Shown here in pieces: positions 1 through 7,665 of a stretch of DNA of 64,000 nucleotides. The notes under the pieces are model-generated. The model saw nothing but the letters and a program-made list of their open reading frames with translations, was not told where the DNA came from and made no database searches. The stretch comes from Leptolyngbya sp. Heron Island J. Lineage in GTDB: Bacteria; Cyanobacteriota; Cyanobacteriia; Phormidesmidales; Phormidesmidaceae. Every line of letters begins with the position of its first letter. Within the stretch, counting starts at the first letter, position 1. The DNA is taken from positions 62,001-126,000 of the forward strand of contig NZ_AWNH01000036.1 in assembly GCF_000482245.1 (NCBI RefSeq), in the 5' to 3' direction. Position numbers and translations under genes: made by a program.

Positions 1-591
1 CTTAGCTATCCAGCCGGTCGCACCGTCCTCATGGAAGACTCCTGGGGCAATGCCATTTATCTGATTGTGGCTGGCTGGATTAAAGTCCGCCACGATACTG
101 GTGGTGACTACGTGACCCTGGCCGTACTCGGTAAGGGCGATTTTTTTGGCGAAATGGCCATCCTTGACGAATCCCCCCGCTCTACCGATGTCGTCGCCCT
201 GTCGCCCGTCAAATTGCTGAGTGTTCCAGCCCAACACTTTATCGACCTGCTGTTCCAAGATCACCATCTACACCACCGGATGCTGCAGCTGATGGTACAG
301 CGCTTGCGCCATACCAATAGCCACTTTCAGCGACGACGTAAGCCAGCTGCCATCAAGCTAGCCCATACCCTCACAGCCCTGGCCGAAGCCTATGGCAGTC
401 ACAAAGACACGGTGCCAGAAATTTTCAACCTAGCCATCGACGACCTGGCCGCCATTGCTGATATCCCCAAAGAGGATACCGCTAAAATTATGGAAAAGCT
501 GCATGAAAAAGACTGGGTGGCCACTGACCAAGATGGGCAAACACTGCAGTTAAAGGGATTTAACCAACTGGCACAGCTAGCCCAGAAGTAG
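1..591 (+). CDS. Crp/Fnr-family transcriptional regulator (5' end outside window)
   Basis: This is the C-terminal part, about 196 residues, of a Crp-type regulator. The frame is open back to base 1 and the first residues already lie in the cyclic-nucleotide-binding beta-roll, so the ATG at 31 is internal and the real start is upstream of the window. The phosphate-binding cassette is visible as GEMAILDESPRST, which keeps the Glu, Arg and Ser/Thr used for cyclic nucleotide binding in CRP proteins. It is followed by a dimerisation helix (about residues 75-115 of the visible part) and a winged-helix DNA-binding domain ending in LAAIADIPKEDTAKIMEKL. It therefore probably binds DNA as a dimer, possibly in response to cAMP. 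The regulon cannot be told from the sequence. Confidence 0.85.
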   Translation, partial: LSYPAGRTVLMEDSWGNAIYLIVAGWIKVRHDTGGDYVTLAVLGKGDFFGEMAILDESPRSTDVVALSPVKLLSVPAQHFIDLLFQDHHLHHRMLQLMVQRLRHTNSHFQRRRKPAAIKLAHTLTALAEAYGSHKDTVPEIFNLAIDDLAAIADIPKEDTAKIMEKLHEKDWVATDQDGQTLQLKGFNQLAQLAQK

Positions 592-763
592 TAGGTCCAG
601 AAGTAGCAGGGAAAAGCAACAGGGCAATGATTTCCCACTCCCTAATGCCAACTTCTCAGCCCTCTGATTACAGATCATTGCAACATATTGAAAAAATCTT
701 GTTGTCCCAAGGTGTCCTTGAAAGTTAGGCAGATACTTAAGATGCCGTGCCGCACTGAACACC

Positions 764-1255
764 ATGGGTACCCAACTGCCTCCTTCGATTACACCTCGTC
801 AGATGAACCTGCTACGCATTGTGCTAGCACTAGCCTGGGCTGATGGCAATCTAGCCAAAGAAGAAGCTGATGTCATGGTTACCCGCCTGAGTCAGGTTTT
901 TGCCACTAACCCTGAATATCAGACTGCCATCAAACAAGAACTCCAAGGCTATCTAGTCCAGGATATTCCCCTAGACGAGCTGGTCCCCAAACTAACCACC
1001 GAAGCCGAAAAAGAGTTTGTCCTACGCCTGGGTTACGAAGTCATTAGCGCCAGTGCCCGCACCCCAGACGAAGACCTGATCAACCAAGATGAACAAGCTA
1101 CCTATCAACAGCTGGTCGCTCTGCTCAACTTGCCAGCTGGAACCGTCCAGCGAATTGAGCAAGCCGCCCAAACAGCGCTAGGACAAAACCAAGCGAAGGG
1201 AAGCAATGTAGTGGATTTGTTGACCTATCAGCTCCGAGAACATTTAAGCGTTTAG
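764..1255 (+). CDS. TerB-like (tellurite resistance B family) protein
   Basis: A 163-residue soluble all-helical protein. The region around residues 12-45 (LLRIVLALAWADGNLAKEEA) matches the start of the TerB fold, in which acidic residues after the AWADG turn can bind metal. The remainder is predicted helical with further acidic patches. TerB-like domains are widespread, often in membrane-stress or metal-related contexts, but the biochemical role of stand-alone cyanobacterial copies is not established. It lies 172 bp downstream of the Crp-type regulator on the same strand, which could mean co-regulation, although no promoter or terminator was identified between them. The family call is fairly secure and the function is unknown. 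Confidence 0.65.
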   Translation: MGTQLPPSITPRQMNLLRIVLALAWADGNLAKEEADVMVTRLSQVFATNPEYQTAIKQELQGYLVQDIPLDELVPKLTTEAEKEFVLRLGYEVISASARTPDEDLINQDEQATYQQLVALLNLPAGTVQRIEQAAQTALGQNQAKGSNVVDLLTYQLREHLSV

Positions 1256-1297
1256 GGAGGGCAGGGCTGTTTGTCCTCCGATGGTATTCAAGAGAGC

Positions 1298-2257
1298 TTA
1301 AGCACTCATAGTCAACATCCGCTGAATCGGCAACAGCGCTTTCTGCTGAATGTCAGTCGGTAGGGTAATCTCTGGAGTGCGATTTTTCATCGCCAGATAG
1401 AGCTTCTCCAACGTGTTTAGTCGCATATGAGGACACTCATTACACTGGCAGTTAGCATCAGGGGGTGCAGGAATAAACAGCTTACAAGGTAGTTGCTTTT
1501 CCATCTGATGGATAATGCCAGGCTCGGTCACGACAATAAACTGCTCAGTCTCACTGCGTTCCACGTACTTGAGCAGAGCGGTTGTTGATCCAATAAAGTT
1601 GGCATGGCGCAAAATCGCTGCTTCACACTCTGGGTGAGCGACAATTTCAGCATTGGGATGCTCCATCTTTAGCTGCAGCATCTTCTTTTCCGAGAAGGTT
1701 TCATGGACGATGCAGCTGCCTTGCCATAGCACTAAATCACGCCCAGTCTGAGCTGCCACATAACGCCCCAAATTACGGTCAGGGGCAAAAATAATCGGCT
1801 GCTCCGGCGGAATTTGATTCACAATTTTGACAGCATTGGAGCTGGTGCAGATAATATCGCTCATCGCCTTAATTTCAGCGGTGCAATTAATATAAGACAC
1901 CACAATATGATCAGGGTGAGCCGCTTTGAACCGGGCAAACTCTGGCGGTGGACAGCTATCAGCCAGTGAACAGCCCGCCGCTAGATCTGGTAACAGTACC
2001 AGTTTATTAGGGTTCAAAATTTTCGCCGTCTCAGCCATAAAGTGAACCCCAGCAAACACAATCACCTCGGCATCAGTAGCTGCAGCTTGCTGCGAAAGTC
2101 CCAGCGAGTCGCCAATATAATCAGCAATATCTTGAATATCTGGCTCCTGATAATAGTGGGCCAAAACAATGGCATTAAGTTCTTGTTTTAAGATCTCAAT
2201 CGCCCCAAATAAGTCCTTAGGTAGCCCAGTAGCTGGTGCTGATGCAGTTGTGAACAT
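1298..2257 (-). CDS. nadA: Quinolinate synthase A
   Basis: Quinolinate synthase condenses iminoaspartate with dihydroxyacetone phosphate to make quinolinate in de novo NAD biosynthesis. It uses one [4Fe-4S] cluster. The 319-residue length is normal for the family. The typical N-terminal motif [20 protein letters not shown] is present near residue 32. Candidate cluster ligands are Cys96 ([10 protein letters not shown]), Cys181 (GSCIVHE) and the C-terminal CQCNECPHM segment near 269-275, where the last cysteine is usually the third ligand. The ATG at 2257 has no strong Shine-Dalgarno sequence, which is common in cyanobacteria. No nadB or nadC lies in the window, so the gene appears to be stand-alone. 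Confidence 0.95.
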   Translation of the reverse strand: MFTTASAPATGLPKDLFGAIEILKQELNAIVLAHYYQEPDIQDIADYIGDSLGLSQQAAATDAEVIVFAGVHFMAETAKILNPNKLVLLPDLAAGCSLADSCPPPEFARFKAAHPDHIVVSYINCTAEIKAMSDIICTSSNAVKIVNQIPPEQPIIFAPDRNLGRYVAAQTGRDLVLWQGSCIVHETFSEKKMLQLKMEHPNAEIVAHPECEAAILRHANFIGSTTALLKYVERSETEQFIVVTEPGIIHQMEKQLPCKLFIPAPPDANCQCNECPHMRLNTLEKLYLAMKNRTPEITLPTDIQQKALLPIQRMLTMSA

Positions 2258-2474
2258 GGAGATGAACTCACTCGCTAGTTTTGGTCTTGAATTTTATTTA
2301 TGGGTGACTTAATTATAGTTATTTTAACCATAAATGTCAGCCAATCTTTTGCCCTTAACAGCCAGGAGCAAGTTTTGATATTAGCGCGATCATTTTAGAG
2401 CACTAGCCTTGAACAGTTCTGCCCATGCCCGCTTTAACTCAGACCGCGTGCAGATGAGCCAAGCTATTAACGTT

Positions 2475-3311
2475 CTAGCCCTTGAGCTCAACATCAAACT
2501 GCTGACAAATAGCGATTACCGCCTCAACCCATCCCTGGGGAGCCGGTGAAGGTGCAATAGTCCAGCCGCGATCGCCCAGCTGAGGATGGGGGCCCTGACT
2601 GCCCGGCAACACAATCGGATAGTCAACATGGTCCAACATGGCCAAGTCATTGGGACTATTGCCCAGACCAATGGTGACGATGGTTTCCCCTGGAGACAAA
2701 ATGCTTTGATAAAGAGCAACCAGACGCTTGACCGCATTGCCCTTACCAGCTTCAGGACCAATCAGATGGGAAAATCGGTCACCCACTACCACTTTGAACC
2801 CTACCGCCTCAACCGCAGCCACTATTTGTTCAGAAGTAACCGCTTTGGGGGTGATAAACGGTTCGCTAAATTCACGGGCCTTCGCTTCTTGGGCGTCTTT
2901 AGCTGAGAGCCCCGTATACTTTTGCAGCCGCGTAATGGTCATATCACCAAACCCCAATAGAGAATGGTGTAGCTCGTTGGCAATCACCCGTAAACCGGCC
3001 CTAGCTTGCACATAGGGACAGCCTAAATCCACTACGTAATAGCCTTCCTTTTGTTCACCGGGCGATTGATTAAAGGGATTATGATTAATTTCAACAAAAA
3101 TACCGCTACCATTCTCAGTGACAAATGGATCACTCAGCCCCACGTCTTGACGCAGCGTGGAAACCTCAGCTCGCGTTTTACTGGTCACGGGGATAACCGG
3201 TATCTTTAGTGCCTTTAATTGCTGGATAATGGGCACGGTCACCCCATAATCGTAAGTCTCACCGTTGAGGAGCGTACCGTCGAGGTCGGTAAAAATAATC
3301 AGCTGGGTCAT
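2475..3311 (-). CDS. Mannosyl/glucosyl-3-phosphoglycerate phosphatase family HAD hydrolase
   Basis: A 278-residue HAD-superfamily IIB phosphatase of the MPGP type. Seen: motif I FTDLDGTLLNG (nucleophile Asp8, acid/base Asp10), motif II VTSKTRAEV near residue 58, and motif IV GLGNSPNDLAMLDHV near residue 216. Members of this family dephosphorylate mannosyl- or glucosyl-3-phosphoglycerate, giving the compatible solutes mannosylglycerate or glucosylglycerate, and some members have other sugar phosphates as substrates. No synthase partner (MPGS/GPGS) is adjacent, so the substrate is inferred from family only. A 55-bp gap separates it from the divergently transcribed metallophosphoesterase, so the two promoters must overlap or lie very close. 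Confidence 0.8.
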   Translation of the reverse strand: MTQLIIFTDLDGTLLNGETYDYGVTVPIIQQLKALKIPVIPVTSKTRAEVSTLRQDVGLSDPFVTENGSGIFVEINHNPFNQSPGEQKEGYYVVDLGCPYVQARAGLRVIANELHHSLLGFGDMTITRLQKYTGLSAKDAQEAKAREFSEPFITPKAVTSEQIVAAVEAVGFKVVVGDRFSHLIGPEAGKGNAVKRLVALYQSILSPGETIVTIGLGNSPNDLAMLDHVDYPIVLPGSQGPHPQLGDRGWTIAPSPAPQGWVEAVIAICQQFDVELKG

Positions 3312-3366
3312 AGGAAGTAAATGTACCTTGGACCAATCAGAACATATTTAGATTAAACAACGATTT

Positions 3367-4365
3367 ATGACGCCGATAGAGGCAAATAAAGTTGGAGTTA
3401 ACGCAATCTCCCCCGCATCGGCCGATCAGTCTGCCCACCAGTCAGCCACAATCGCCATTATTGGCGATGTCCATGACCAGTGGAGCCGCGCCGATGCTCA
3501 AGCCCTAGAGGCCCTGGCTGTAGATCTGGCACTGTTTGTCGGTGACTTTGGCAATGAAGCGATCGACATTGTGCGTCAGGTAGCGGCGGTATCAGTACCC
3601 AAGGCGGTTATTTTAGGTAACCACGACGCCTGGTACACCGCCAGTAAGCAGAACCGCAAAAAGTGTCCCTATGATCACACCCAAGAAGATCGCGTCCAGC
3701 AGCAGCTAGAAGCCCTAGGATCATGTCATGTTGGCTTTGACAAACTGGAGGTGCCTCAGTGTAATCTCACTGTGATTGGCGCACGTCCTTTTAGCTGGGG
3801 TGGAGCTAACTTGCGTCACAAGCGGTTTTATCGAGAGCGGTATGACGTCTCCAGCTTTGAAGACTCCACTGCCAAGATTTGTACCTCTATAGATACTGCA
3901 GAACATAACACGCTGATTTTTTTGGGACACAACGGTCCAGCGGGTCTAGGTGATCAGATCCATCATATTTGCGGTCGAGATTGGAAACGTAGTGGGGGTG
4001 ACTATGGTGACCCGGATTTTGCCGCTGCGATCGCACATGCCCAGCAATCAAACCGCCATGTCTCTCTGGTCACCTTTGGCCATATGCACCATGAACTCAG
4101 ACATGACAAAACTCGACTGCGAGAGCGTCTAGTCGTAGACAACTACGGCACGGTGTATATCAACGGAGCCCAGGTGCCTCGGGTGATTGAAACCAACAGT
4201 GGCTGGCATCGCAGCTTTACCCTGGTAACACTGCACCAGGGCCTTGTCCAGACAGTCCGTTTGGTTTGGGTCAATAGCACAGACACAATCGTATCTGCAG
4301 AATATCTCTATGGCTCTACCCCAAAAACTAACACCCCTCTAGACGTAGTGATGAATTTGGGCTAG
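3367..4365 (+). CDS. Calcineurin-like metallophosphoesterase
   Basis: A 332-residue metallophosphoesterase with the full set of metal-binding motifs: GDVHDQW near residue 37, FVGDFGNE near 60, LGNHDAWYT near 83, LGHNGPAGLG near 187 and FGHMHHEL near 239. This arrangement (D-x-H, G-D, G-N-H-D/E, H, G-H-x-H) supports a binuclear metal centre that hydrolyses phosphate esters. The length and the long insertion between the GNHD and GHNG motifs resemble the cyanobacterial/plastid family usually annotated TIGR04168, whose substrate is unknown. The gene is transcribed divergently from the HAD phosphatase and ends 43 bp before tRNA-Ser. Confidence 0.85.
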   Translation: MTPIEANKVGVNAISPASADQSAHQSATIAIIGDVHDQWSRADAQALEALAVDLALFVGDFGNEAIDIVRQVAAVSVPKAVILGNHDAWYTASKQNRKKCPYDHTQEDRVQQQLEALGSCHVGFDKLEVPQCNLTVIGARPFSWGGANLRHKRFYRERYDVSSFEDSTAKICTSIDTAEHNTLIFLGHNGPAGLGDQIHHICGRDWKRSGGDYGDPDFAAAIAHAQQSNRHVSLVTFGHMHHELRHDKTRLRERLVVDNYGTVYINGAQVPRVIETNSGWHRSFTLVTLHQGLVQTVRLVWVNSTDTIVSAEYLYGSTPKTNTPLDVVMNLG

Positions 4366-4408
4366 CATAGCTGATGCTTCTGGCGCTTGTCAGCAAGCTG
4401 TCTTACCT

Positions 4409-4493
4409 GGAGAGGTGGCAGAGTGGTCGATTGCGCTCGACTTGAAATCGAGTGAGCCGAAAGGTTCCGAGGGTTCGAATCCCTCCCTCTCCG
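4409..4493 (+). tRNA. tRNA-Ser (anticodon UGA)
   Basis: An 85-nt class II tRNA. The acceptor stem pairs GGAGAGG (4409-4415) with CCTCTCC (4486-4492), with discriminator G at 4493 and no encoded CCA. The anticodon stem CTCGA/TCGAG encloses loop CTTGAAA, giving anticodon TGA (4443-4445). A long variable arm follows (AGCCGAAAGGTTC region), and the T arm carries GGTTCGAATCC. Serine tRNAs are common integration targets; the DNA immediately downstream is rich in decayed accessory genes, but I see no repeat of the tRNA 3' end that would mark an att site. Confidence 0.97.
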
Positions 4494-4620
4494 TTCAAGC
4501 GTTTCAATGGCTTCAAGACTTGTTTGGGGGCTTTTGCCTCACCCAGATAAGTTAGTTTTAGATAGCAAAAATATTGCAATTACCCAGAAAAACGGTCCAG
4601 TGGTTTTAAGGTTTTTCGCC

Positions 4621-4913
4621 TCAGTCCTCAGAGCCGCCGCTCTGCCCCGCCAACCACTCCAACATCGCCTCCCGCAGTAGCTCGCCCCGAGTTATCCCTC
4701 GTTCCTGTGCGATCTCAATGAACTGCTCCATAGCTGGCGTAGGAAGTTTCAGGAGAGTCCCACGCTTATCCAGTGCCTCCTTTCCATTGGATCGTATTTT
4801 TCGGCTCGTCCATGAGCATCAAGAATGACTGTGATCGGCTTCTCGATTTCAATGACCGTTTCAGGCTTGCCAAAAGTTAGAGCGGGTAGCGCTGGATTGA
4901 TGGCAGAGAGCAT
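4621..4913 (-). pseudogene. Frameshifted ribbon-helix-helix-like (CopG/antitoxin-type) protein
   Basis: Reading from the ATG at 4913 gives a 37-residue lead (MLSAINPALPALTFGKPE, then a segment ending DAHGRAEK) before the frame goes wrong at a run of five T on the + strand (4797-4801; AAAAA in the mRNA). Adding one A restores a continuous frame through KRGTLLKLPTPAMEQFIEIA and RGITRGELLREAMLEWLAG to the stop at 4621-4623, for a protein of 97 residues. The C-terminal part looks like a ribbon-helix-helix DNA-binding or antitoxin-like fold. Uncorrected, translation stops early after a short nonsense tail. The break could be real decay, a sequencing error in a homopolymer, or slippage. No partner toxin lies beside it. 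Confidence 0.65.
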
Positions 4914-5125
4914 TTGAGTAGCTAAGTAGCTGAGGCTAGGCGCTCACGAGACTGAGATAGAGTTTTGACCGTCCTAGAAAATAACTTGGCACAAAATTAA
5001 ACATTTATCTTACAATCGTAATATACCTAACGGTCGTAAATACAGCATTGAAAATCTACCTATCTAAACTAGCTGTCGACTAGAAAGTCACCAGCACTAC
5101 CACCACCATCACCACCACCACAGAC

Positions 5126-5458
5126 ATGCACAATAAACAACCAGATCTATCTAATACACAAGAGCTGATAATGAGCGTTATCGAATTTAGACAACTGTAT
5201 GGGCTTGAAATATCCGATTCAATTGACAAAGCTACAGATGGGAAAAAGAAAATACCTGTAGGTTCTCTCTACCCAATATTGAAGCGACTTGAGTCTAGAG
5301 GGTTCGTCAAATCTGAATGGGGCGAGTCAACAGAAGCTCGTGAAGGTGCTAGACGGAGATACTACTCTCTTACTGGTGTCGGTCGTAGCATGCTAACTGA
5401 AACAAGAGCTATCAGAGCTGCTGTAAACGCTTACTCTCAACCAGTCGGGAGTATTTAA
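5126..5458 (+). CDS. PadR-family transcriptional regulator
   Basis: A 110-residue PadR-type winged-helix repressor. The N-terminal helix region LSNTQELIMSVIEFRQLYGL is followed by the diagnostic PVGSLYPILKRLESRGFVKS recognition-helix/turn segment (about residues 46-65) and the wing REGARRRYYSLTGVGRSML. PadR proteins usually repress the gene next to them and are relieved by a small ligand. The start at 5126 is needed to include the N-terminal helix, but it lacks a Shine-Dalgarno sequence; instead a (CAC)n-rich tract runs up to it. It is the first gene of a tight operon, 2 bp before the next open frame, so it probably regulates the two downstream genes and itself. Confidence 0.85.
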   Translation: MHNKQPDLSNTQELIMSVIEFRQLYGLEISDSIDKATDGKKKIPVGSLYPILKRLESRGFVKSEWGESTEAREGARRRYYSLTGVGRSMLTETRAIRAAVNAYSQPVGSI

Positions 5459-5460
5459 GA

Positions 5461-5832
5461 ATGTCACCAGAAGTAGCAATTTTAATAGGTTGGGCAGCAG
5501 GAGCGATCATCATGATTATGATGGGGATCGTTACATTCATCGGACTATGGCGAATCATCCGTGACCATCCAGAGCCTGCACTAGCAGGATTTAAGGCACT
5601 AAAATCCTTTCTCAAAGTTCGAACCCTAAGGTTGAGAAACATATTCCTGTCTTCCGACGAACGTGAGGAATGGTTGGGCGACTTACGAGAAAAACAAGCC
5701 AAGATGCGCTATGAAGAAAATCGCTCAAAATTGGCTGTTATGCGCTATACAGTATCGACGCACATAAGGTTTGGGTGGAGCAAGTTAACCATCTTGGCTT
5801 TAAACCTGTTTTCACAAATCAGTAGGGGATGA
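5461..5832 (+). CDS. Small membrane protein with EREEWLGDL motif
   Basis: A 123-residue protein of unknown function directly after padR (2-bp gap). Seen: an N-terminal transmembrane helix (about residues 4-29, very hydrophobic, including IIMIMMGIVTFIGLW), a basic amphipathic stretch (FLKVRTLRLRNIF), then the acidic motif LSSDEREEWLGDLREKQAKM (about residues 60-79), a charged region and a second, weaker hydrophobic segment near 105-118. The same motif recurs in the next gene. A similar R-x-x-W-L-G-D-L-x-E box occurs in the 'permease prefix' segments found beside PadR regulators in other bacteria, which is a weak link from memory. No transporter permease is present here. Confidence 0.7.
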   Translation: MSPEVAILIGWAAGAIIMIMMGIVTFIGLWRIIRDHPEPALAGFKALKSFLKVRTLRLRNIFLSSDEREEWLGDLREKQAKMRYEENRSKLAVMRYTVSTHIRFGWSKLTILALNLFSQISRG

Positions 5833-5843
5833 AGATCTAGGAA

Positions 5844-6308
5844 ATGGAAAAAATAGAAGTAGAAGGGTTTGAAGAGATAGATAATGGAAGACTGGTTAGA
5901 AAATTGGTGGCTTTTAAGGAAGAGGAAAATATACAAAAAGTATTTCATGAAGAAATTGAAAGGTTAGGCGATCTTGTAGATACTTATCGTGTGATACACA
6001 CCAATAGCGGTTCAATATTATGGATATACAGTTCAAGTGCCCGACAAAAAGTAGAGACAATAACTGTCTACAACTCACCCAGCCAGCTCTGGTCTTATAA
6101 GTGGATTGGCAAACCGCTAGGATATCTACTATCCACAGATGAACGTGAAGAGTGGTTAGGCGACCTTCTGGAGATACAGAATAGGATGATAAAAGAAGAT
6201 GAATACCCAAACCTAGTTATCAACACAGTAATCTCTCTAAAGGCTTTTTTACTCATATTTAGCAAAATAAGATGTTTATGTATTGAACTCCTTAATATAA
6301 ATGGCTAG
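5844..6308 (+). CDS. Second EREEWLGDL-motif protein of the PadR operon
   Basis: A 154-residue protein of unknown function, 11 bp after the previous gene and so presumably co-transcribed with padR. The N-terminal half (about residues 1-75) is acidic and mixed alpha/beta with no family I recognise. From about residue 85 it parallels the upstream protein: YLLSTDEREEWLGDLLEIQN (about residues 95-114), then a charged linker and a C-terminal hydrophobic helix (about 128-148) that probably enters the membrane. The shared motif suggests the two proteins bind the same partner or each other. Its base composition is more AT-rich than the surrounding core genes, consistent with acquisition from elsewhere. 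Confidence 0.65.
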   Translation: MEKIEVEGFEEIDNGRLVRKLVAFKEEENIQKVFHEEIERLGDLVDTYRVIHTNSGSILWIYSSSARQKVETITVYNSPSQLWSYKWIGKPLGYLLSTDEREEWLGDLLEIQNRMIKEDEYPNLVINTVISLKAFLLIFSKIRCLCIELLNING

Positions 6309-6466
6309 TCTCATTTTCCTGCTGGGTGGTGTGAGTTACCTTGACGGGTTTCTCTTTAGCATCCTCAGGGTTCGGTTGGCCTGACTTTGGAGCGTAGGCT
6401 ATTAAGTTTCCTCACGTCGGTTAGCTATATATATTGAAATTTACTGGGGTGAGATCGCAGCTTGCA

Positions 6467-6502
6467 TTGACTCCATAGTTAGTGAACTAACTATGGAGTC
6501 AA
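6467..6502 (+). promoter_or_regulatory. 16-bp perfect inverted repeat covering the UPF0175 ribosome-binding site
   Basis: The left arm (6467-6482, TTGACTCCATAGTTAG) and right arm (6487-6502, CTAACTATGGAGTCAA) are exact complements around a TGAA loop. The GGAG at 6495-6498, 8 nt before the ATG at 6507, lies inside the right arm. As RNA the hairpin would hide the ribosome-binding site. As DNA it could be an operator for an autoregulating antitoxin. Both readings are inference; the repeat itself is directly visible. Confidence 0.85.
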
Positions 6503-6506
6503 AACT

Positions 6507-6785
6507 ATGCAGATAACCGTTGACTTACCCGAAGAACTAATCCAACACTTCAACCAAGACCGCCTTTCTCGTGAAATTTTAGAAGCGCTGGCAGTGCTAG
6601 CTTATCAGACCGAAAAAATTACCCATGCTGAAGTCGGACGCATTTTGGGACTACCGTCTCGCTGGGCCGTGGATGCATTTCTCAAAGAGCATAATGCCGA
6701 CCTACACTATGATAAGGCTGACTTAGAACATGATCGTGAAACTCTCCGGCAACTCAAGATTAAGGCGACTAATAACACCCCATGA
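6507..6785 (+). CDS. UPF0175 family protein (putative antitoxin)
   Basis: A 92-residue protein of the UPF0175 family, recognised by the N-terminal strand MQITVDLPEELIQ, the helical core REILEALAVLAYQTEKIT and the helix-turn-helix-like AEVGRILGLPSRWAVDAFLK. Members are usually paired with a DUF3368 PIN-domain protein and are taken to act as the antitoxin. That pairing is present here: the stop overlaps the ATG of the DUF3368 frame by 4 bp (ATGA, 6782-6785). The GGAG ribosome-binding site is inside a perfect 16-bp inverted repeat. Because the partner toxin is broken, this gene may be an orphan antitoxin. Confidence 0.85.
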   Translation: MQITVDLPEELIQHFNQDRLSREILEALAVLAYQTEKITHAEVGRILGLPSRWAVDAFLKEHNADLHYDKADLEHDRETLRQLKIKATNNTP

Positions 6786-7110
6786 TTGTCGTTGCCGACA
6801 CCTCTCCAATTAATTACCTATTGCTCATTGGGCAGATTGACCTACTGCCTCGCTTGTTTCAGCAAATCATCATTCCTGATATAGTGCGTGATGAAATGAG
6901 TGATCCAGGCGCACCGTCAGTTCTTCAGTAATGGATTGTGCAACCTCCTGATTGGCTCAAAATTAAAACTGTTTTGGTGACGGATAAGAAACGGGATACT
7001 CTCGATCCAGGAGAACAAACTGCTATTACCCTGGCTCAAACCTTGCCAGCAGACTTACTCATCATCGATGAACGCTTAGGAAGACGGGTAGCGAGCGAAA
7101 AAAATCTAAA
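6782..7110 (+). pseudogene. DUF3368 PIN-domain toxin, interrupted by a stop and truncated
   Basis: The frame opens at the ATG overlapping the UPF0175 stop and gives the PIN-like start MIVVADTSPINYLLLIGQID, with the metal-binding Asp of ADTSP, then IIPDIVRDEMSDP. A TAA at 6929-6931 interrupts it after SVLQ. The same frame resumes with WIVQPPDWLKIK and reaches LDPGEQTAITLAQTLPADLL and IDERLGRRVASE, the conserved acidic second half of DUF3368. The last part of the family (usually about 30-40 more residues) is missing; the frame passes directly into a HsdS-type C-terminus. The intact protein would have been an RNase-type toxin partnered with the upstream antitoxin. Confidence 0.8.
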
Positions 7111-7387
7111 TTCGTTAATTTTTTTATTGCCACCTTTAGAGGAGCAAAAGCTGATTGTTCAAAAGATTTATCAGATTTTTGATTGGATTGAACCTATCTC
7201 CGACTCGGTCATATCAATGACTCAAGATTGTACCTAACTCGATCAGTCCATCCTCGCCAAAACCTTCCGAGGCGAACTCGTCCCCCAGGACCCCAACGAT
7301 GAACCCGCCAGCGTGCTGCTTGAGCGTATTCGAGCAGAGCGGGAGAAGTTGGAAAAGAAGGAGAAAGGGGAAAAGAGTGAAGAGTGA
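7111..7387 (+). pseudogene. Fragment of type I restriction specificity subunit (HsdS C-terminus)
   Basis: Continuing in the same frame as the broken DUF3368 gene, the sequence reads IFLLPPLEEQKLIVQKIYQI, a typical conserved end of a HsdS target-recognition domain, then an in-frame TAA at 7235-7237, then LDQSILAKTFRGELVPQDPN and DEPASVLLERIRAEREKLEK to the stop at 7387. These last segments are the standard C-terminus of cyanobacterial HsdS proteins. Everything upstream of the final approximately 90 residues is missing, and no HsdM or HsdR gene is present. It is a relic of a type I restriction-modification locus joined to a toxin remnant. Confidence 0.8.
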
Positions 7388-7404
7388 GGGGATAAGTAAG
7401 CGGT

Positions 7405-7629
7405 TCAAAGATCTTTCAGGTAAAGAGTCTTAAAATCTTCTGCAGCTTTTGGTTGAATCTGCTTTAGAGCCTTAATAAGGCTAATTACCGTTTCAGAGCT
7501 AGGATCACGTACCTCATTGGCCCAACGATAAATATTAGATGCACCGATGCCCATGACGGCAGCCAATCGCCCCTGGCTAATGCCGTGGTTCTCCATTACC
7601 ACTTTAAGTACCTTACCCGCTCTGCCCAT
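7405..7629 (-). CDS. XRE-type helix-turn-helix regulator
   Basis: A 74-residue single-domain DNA-binding protein. I choose the ATG at 7629 (MGRAGKVLKVVMENHGISQG), not the longer frame to 7734, because a gtAAGGATcaaaggc Shine-Dalgarno-like stretch precedes it and because the longer form would have to translate through two palindromes that look like operators. The helix-turn-helix is ISQGRLAAVMGIGASNIYRW, followed by ANEVRDPSSETVISLIKALK, as in other small cyanobacterial XRE proteins. The palindromes at 7666-7683 and 7698-7709 sit just upstream, so autoregulation is likely. Its place beside toxin and restriction relics suggests it once controlled such a module. Confidence 0.75.
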   Translation of the reverse strand: MGRAGKVLKVVMENHGISQGRLAAVMGIGASNIYRWANEVRDPSSETVISLIKALKQIQPKAAEDFKTLYLKDL

Positions 7630-7665
7630 GCCTTTGATCCTTACAAAGGCTGTGACGTTTCGTAT

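Noticed and set aside
5101-5121. CAC/CAT run that would encode seven histidines, as in a vector tag
   Set aside because: It is flanked by natural cyanobacterial sequence, is not in frame with the next gene and has no vector context; treated as a microsatellite.
6309-6466. - strand open run (AYAPKSGQPNPEDAKEKPVK) before the UPF0175 gene
   Set aside because: No start codon, a stop immediately upstream and only about 35 residues; could be a relic but cannot be supported.
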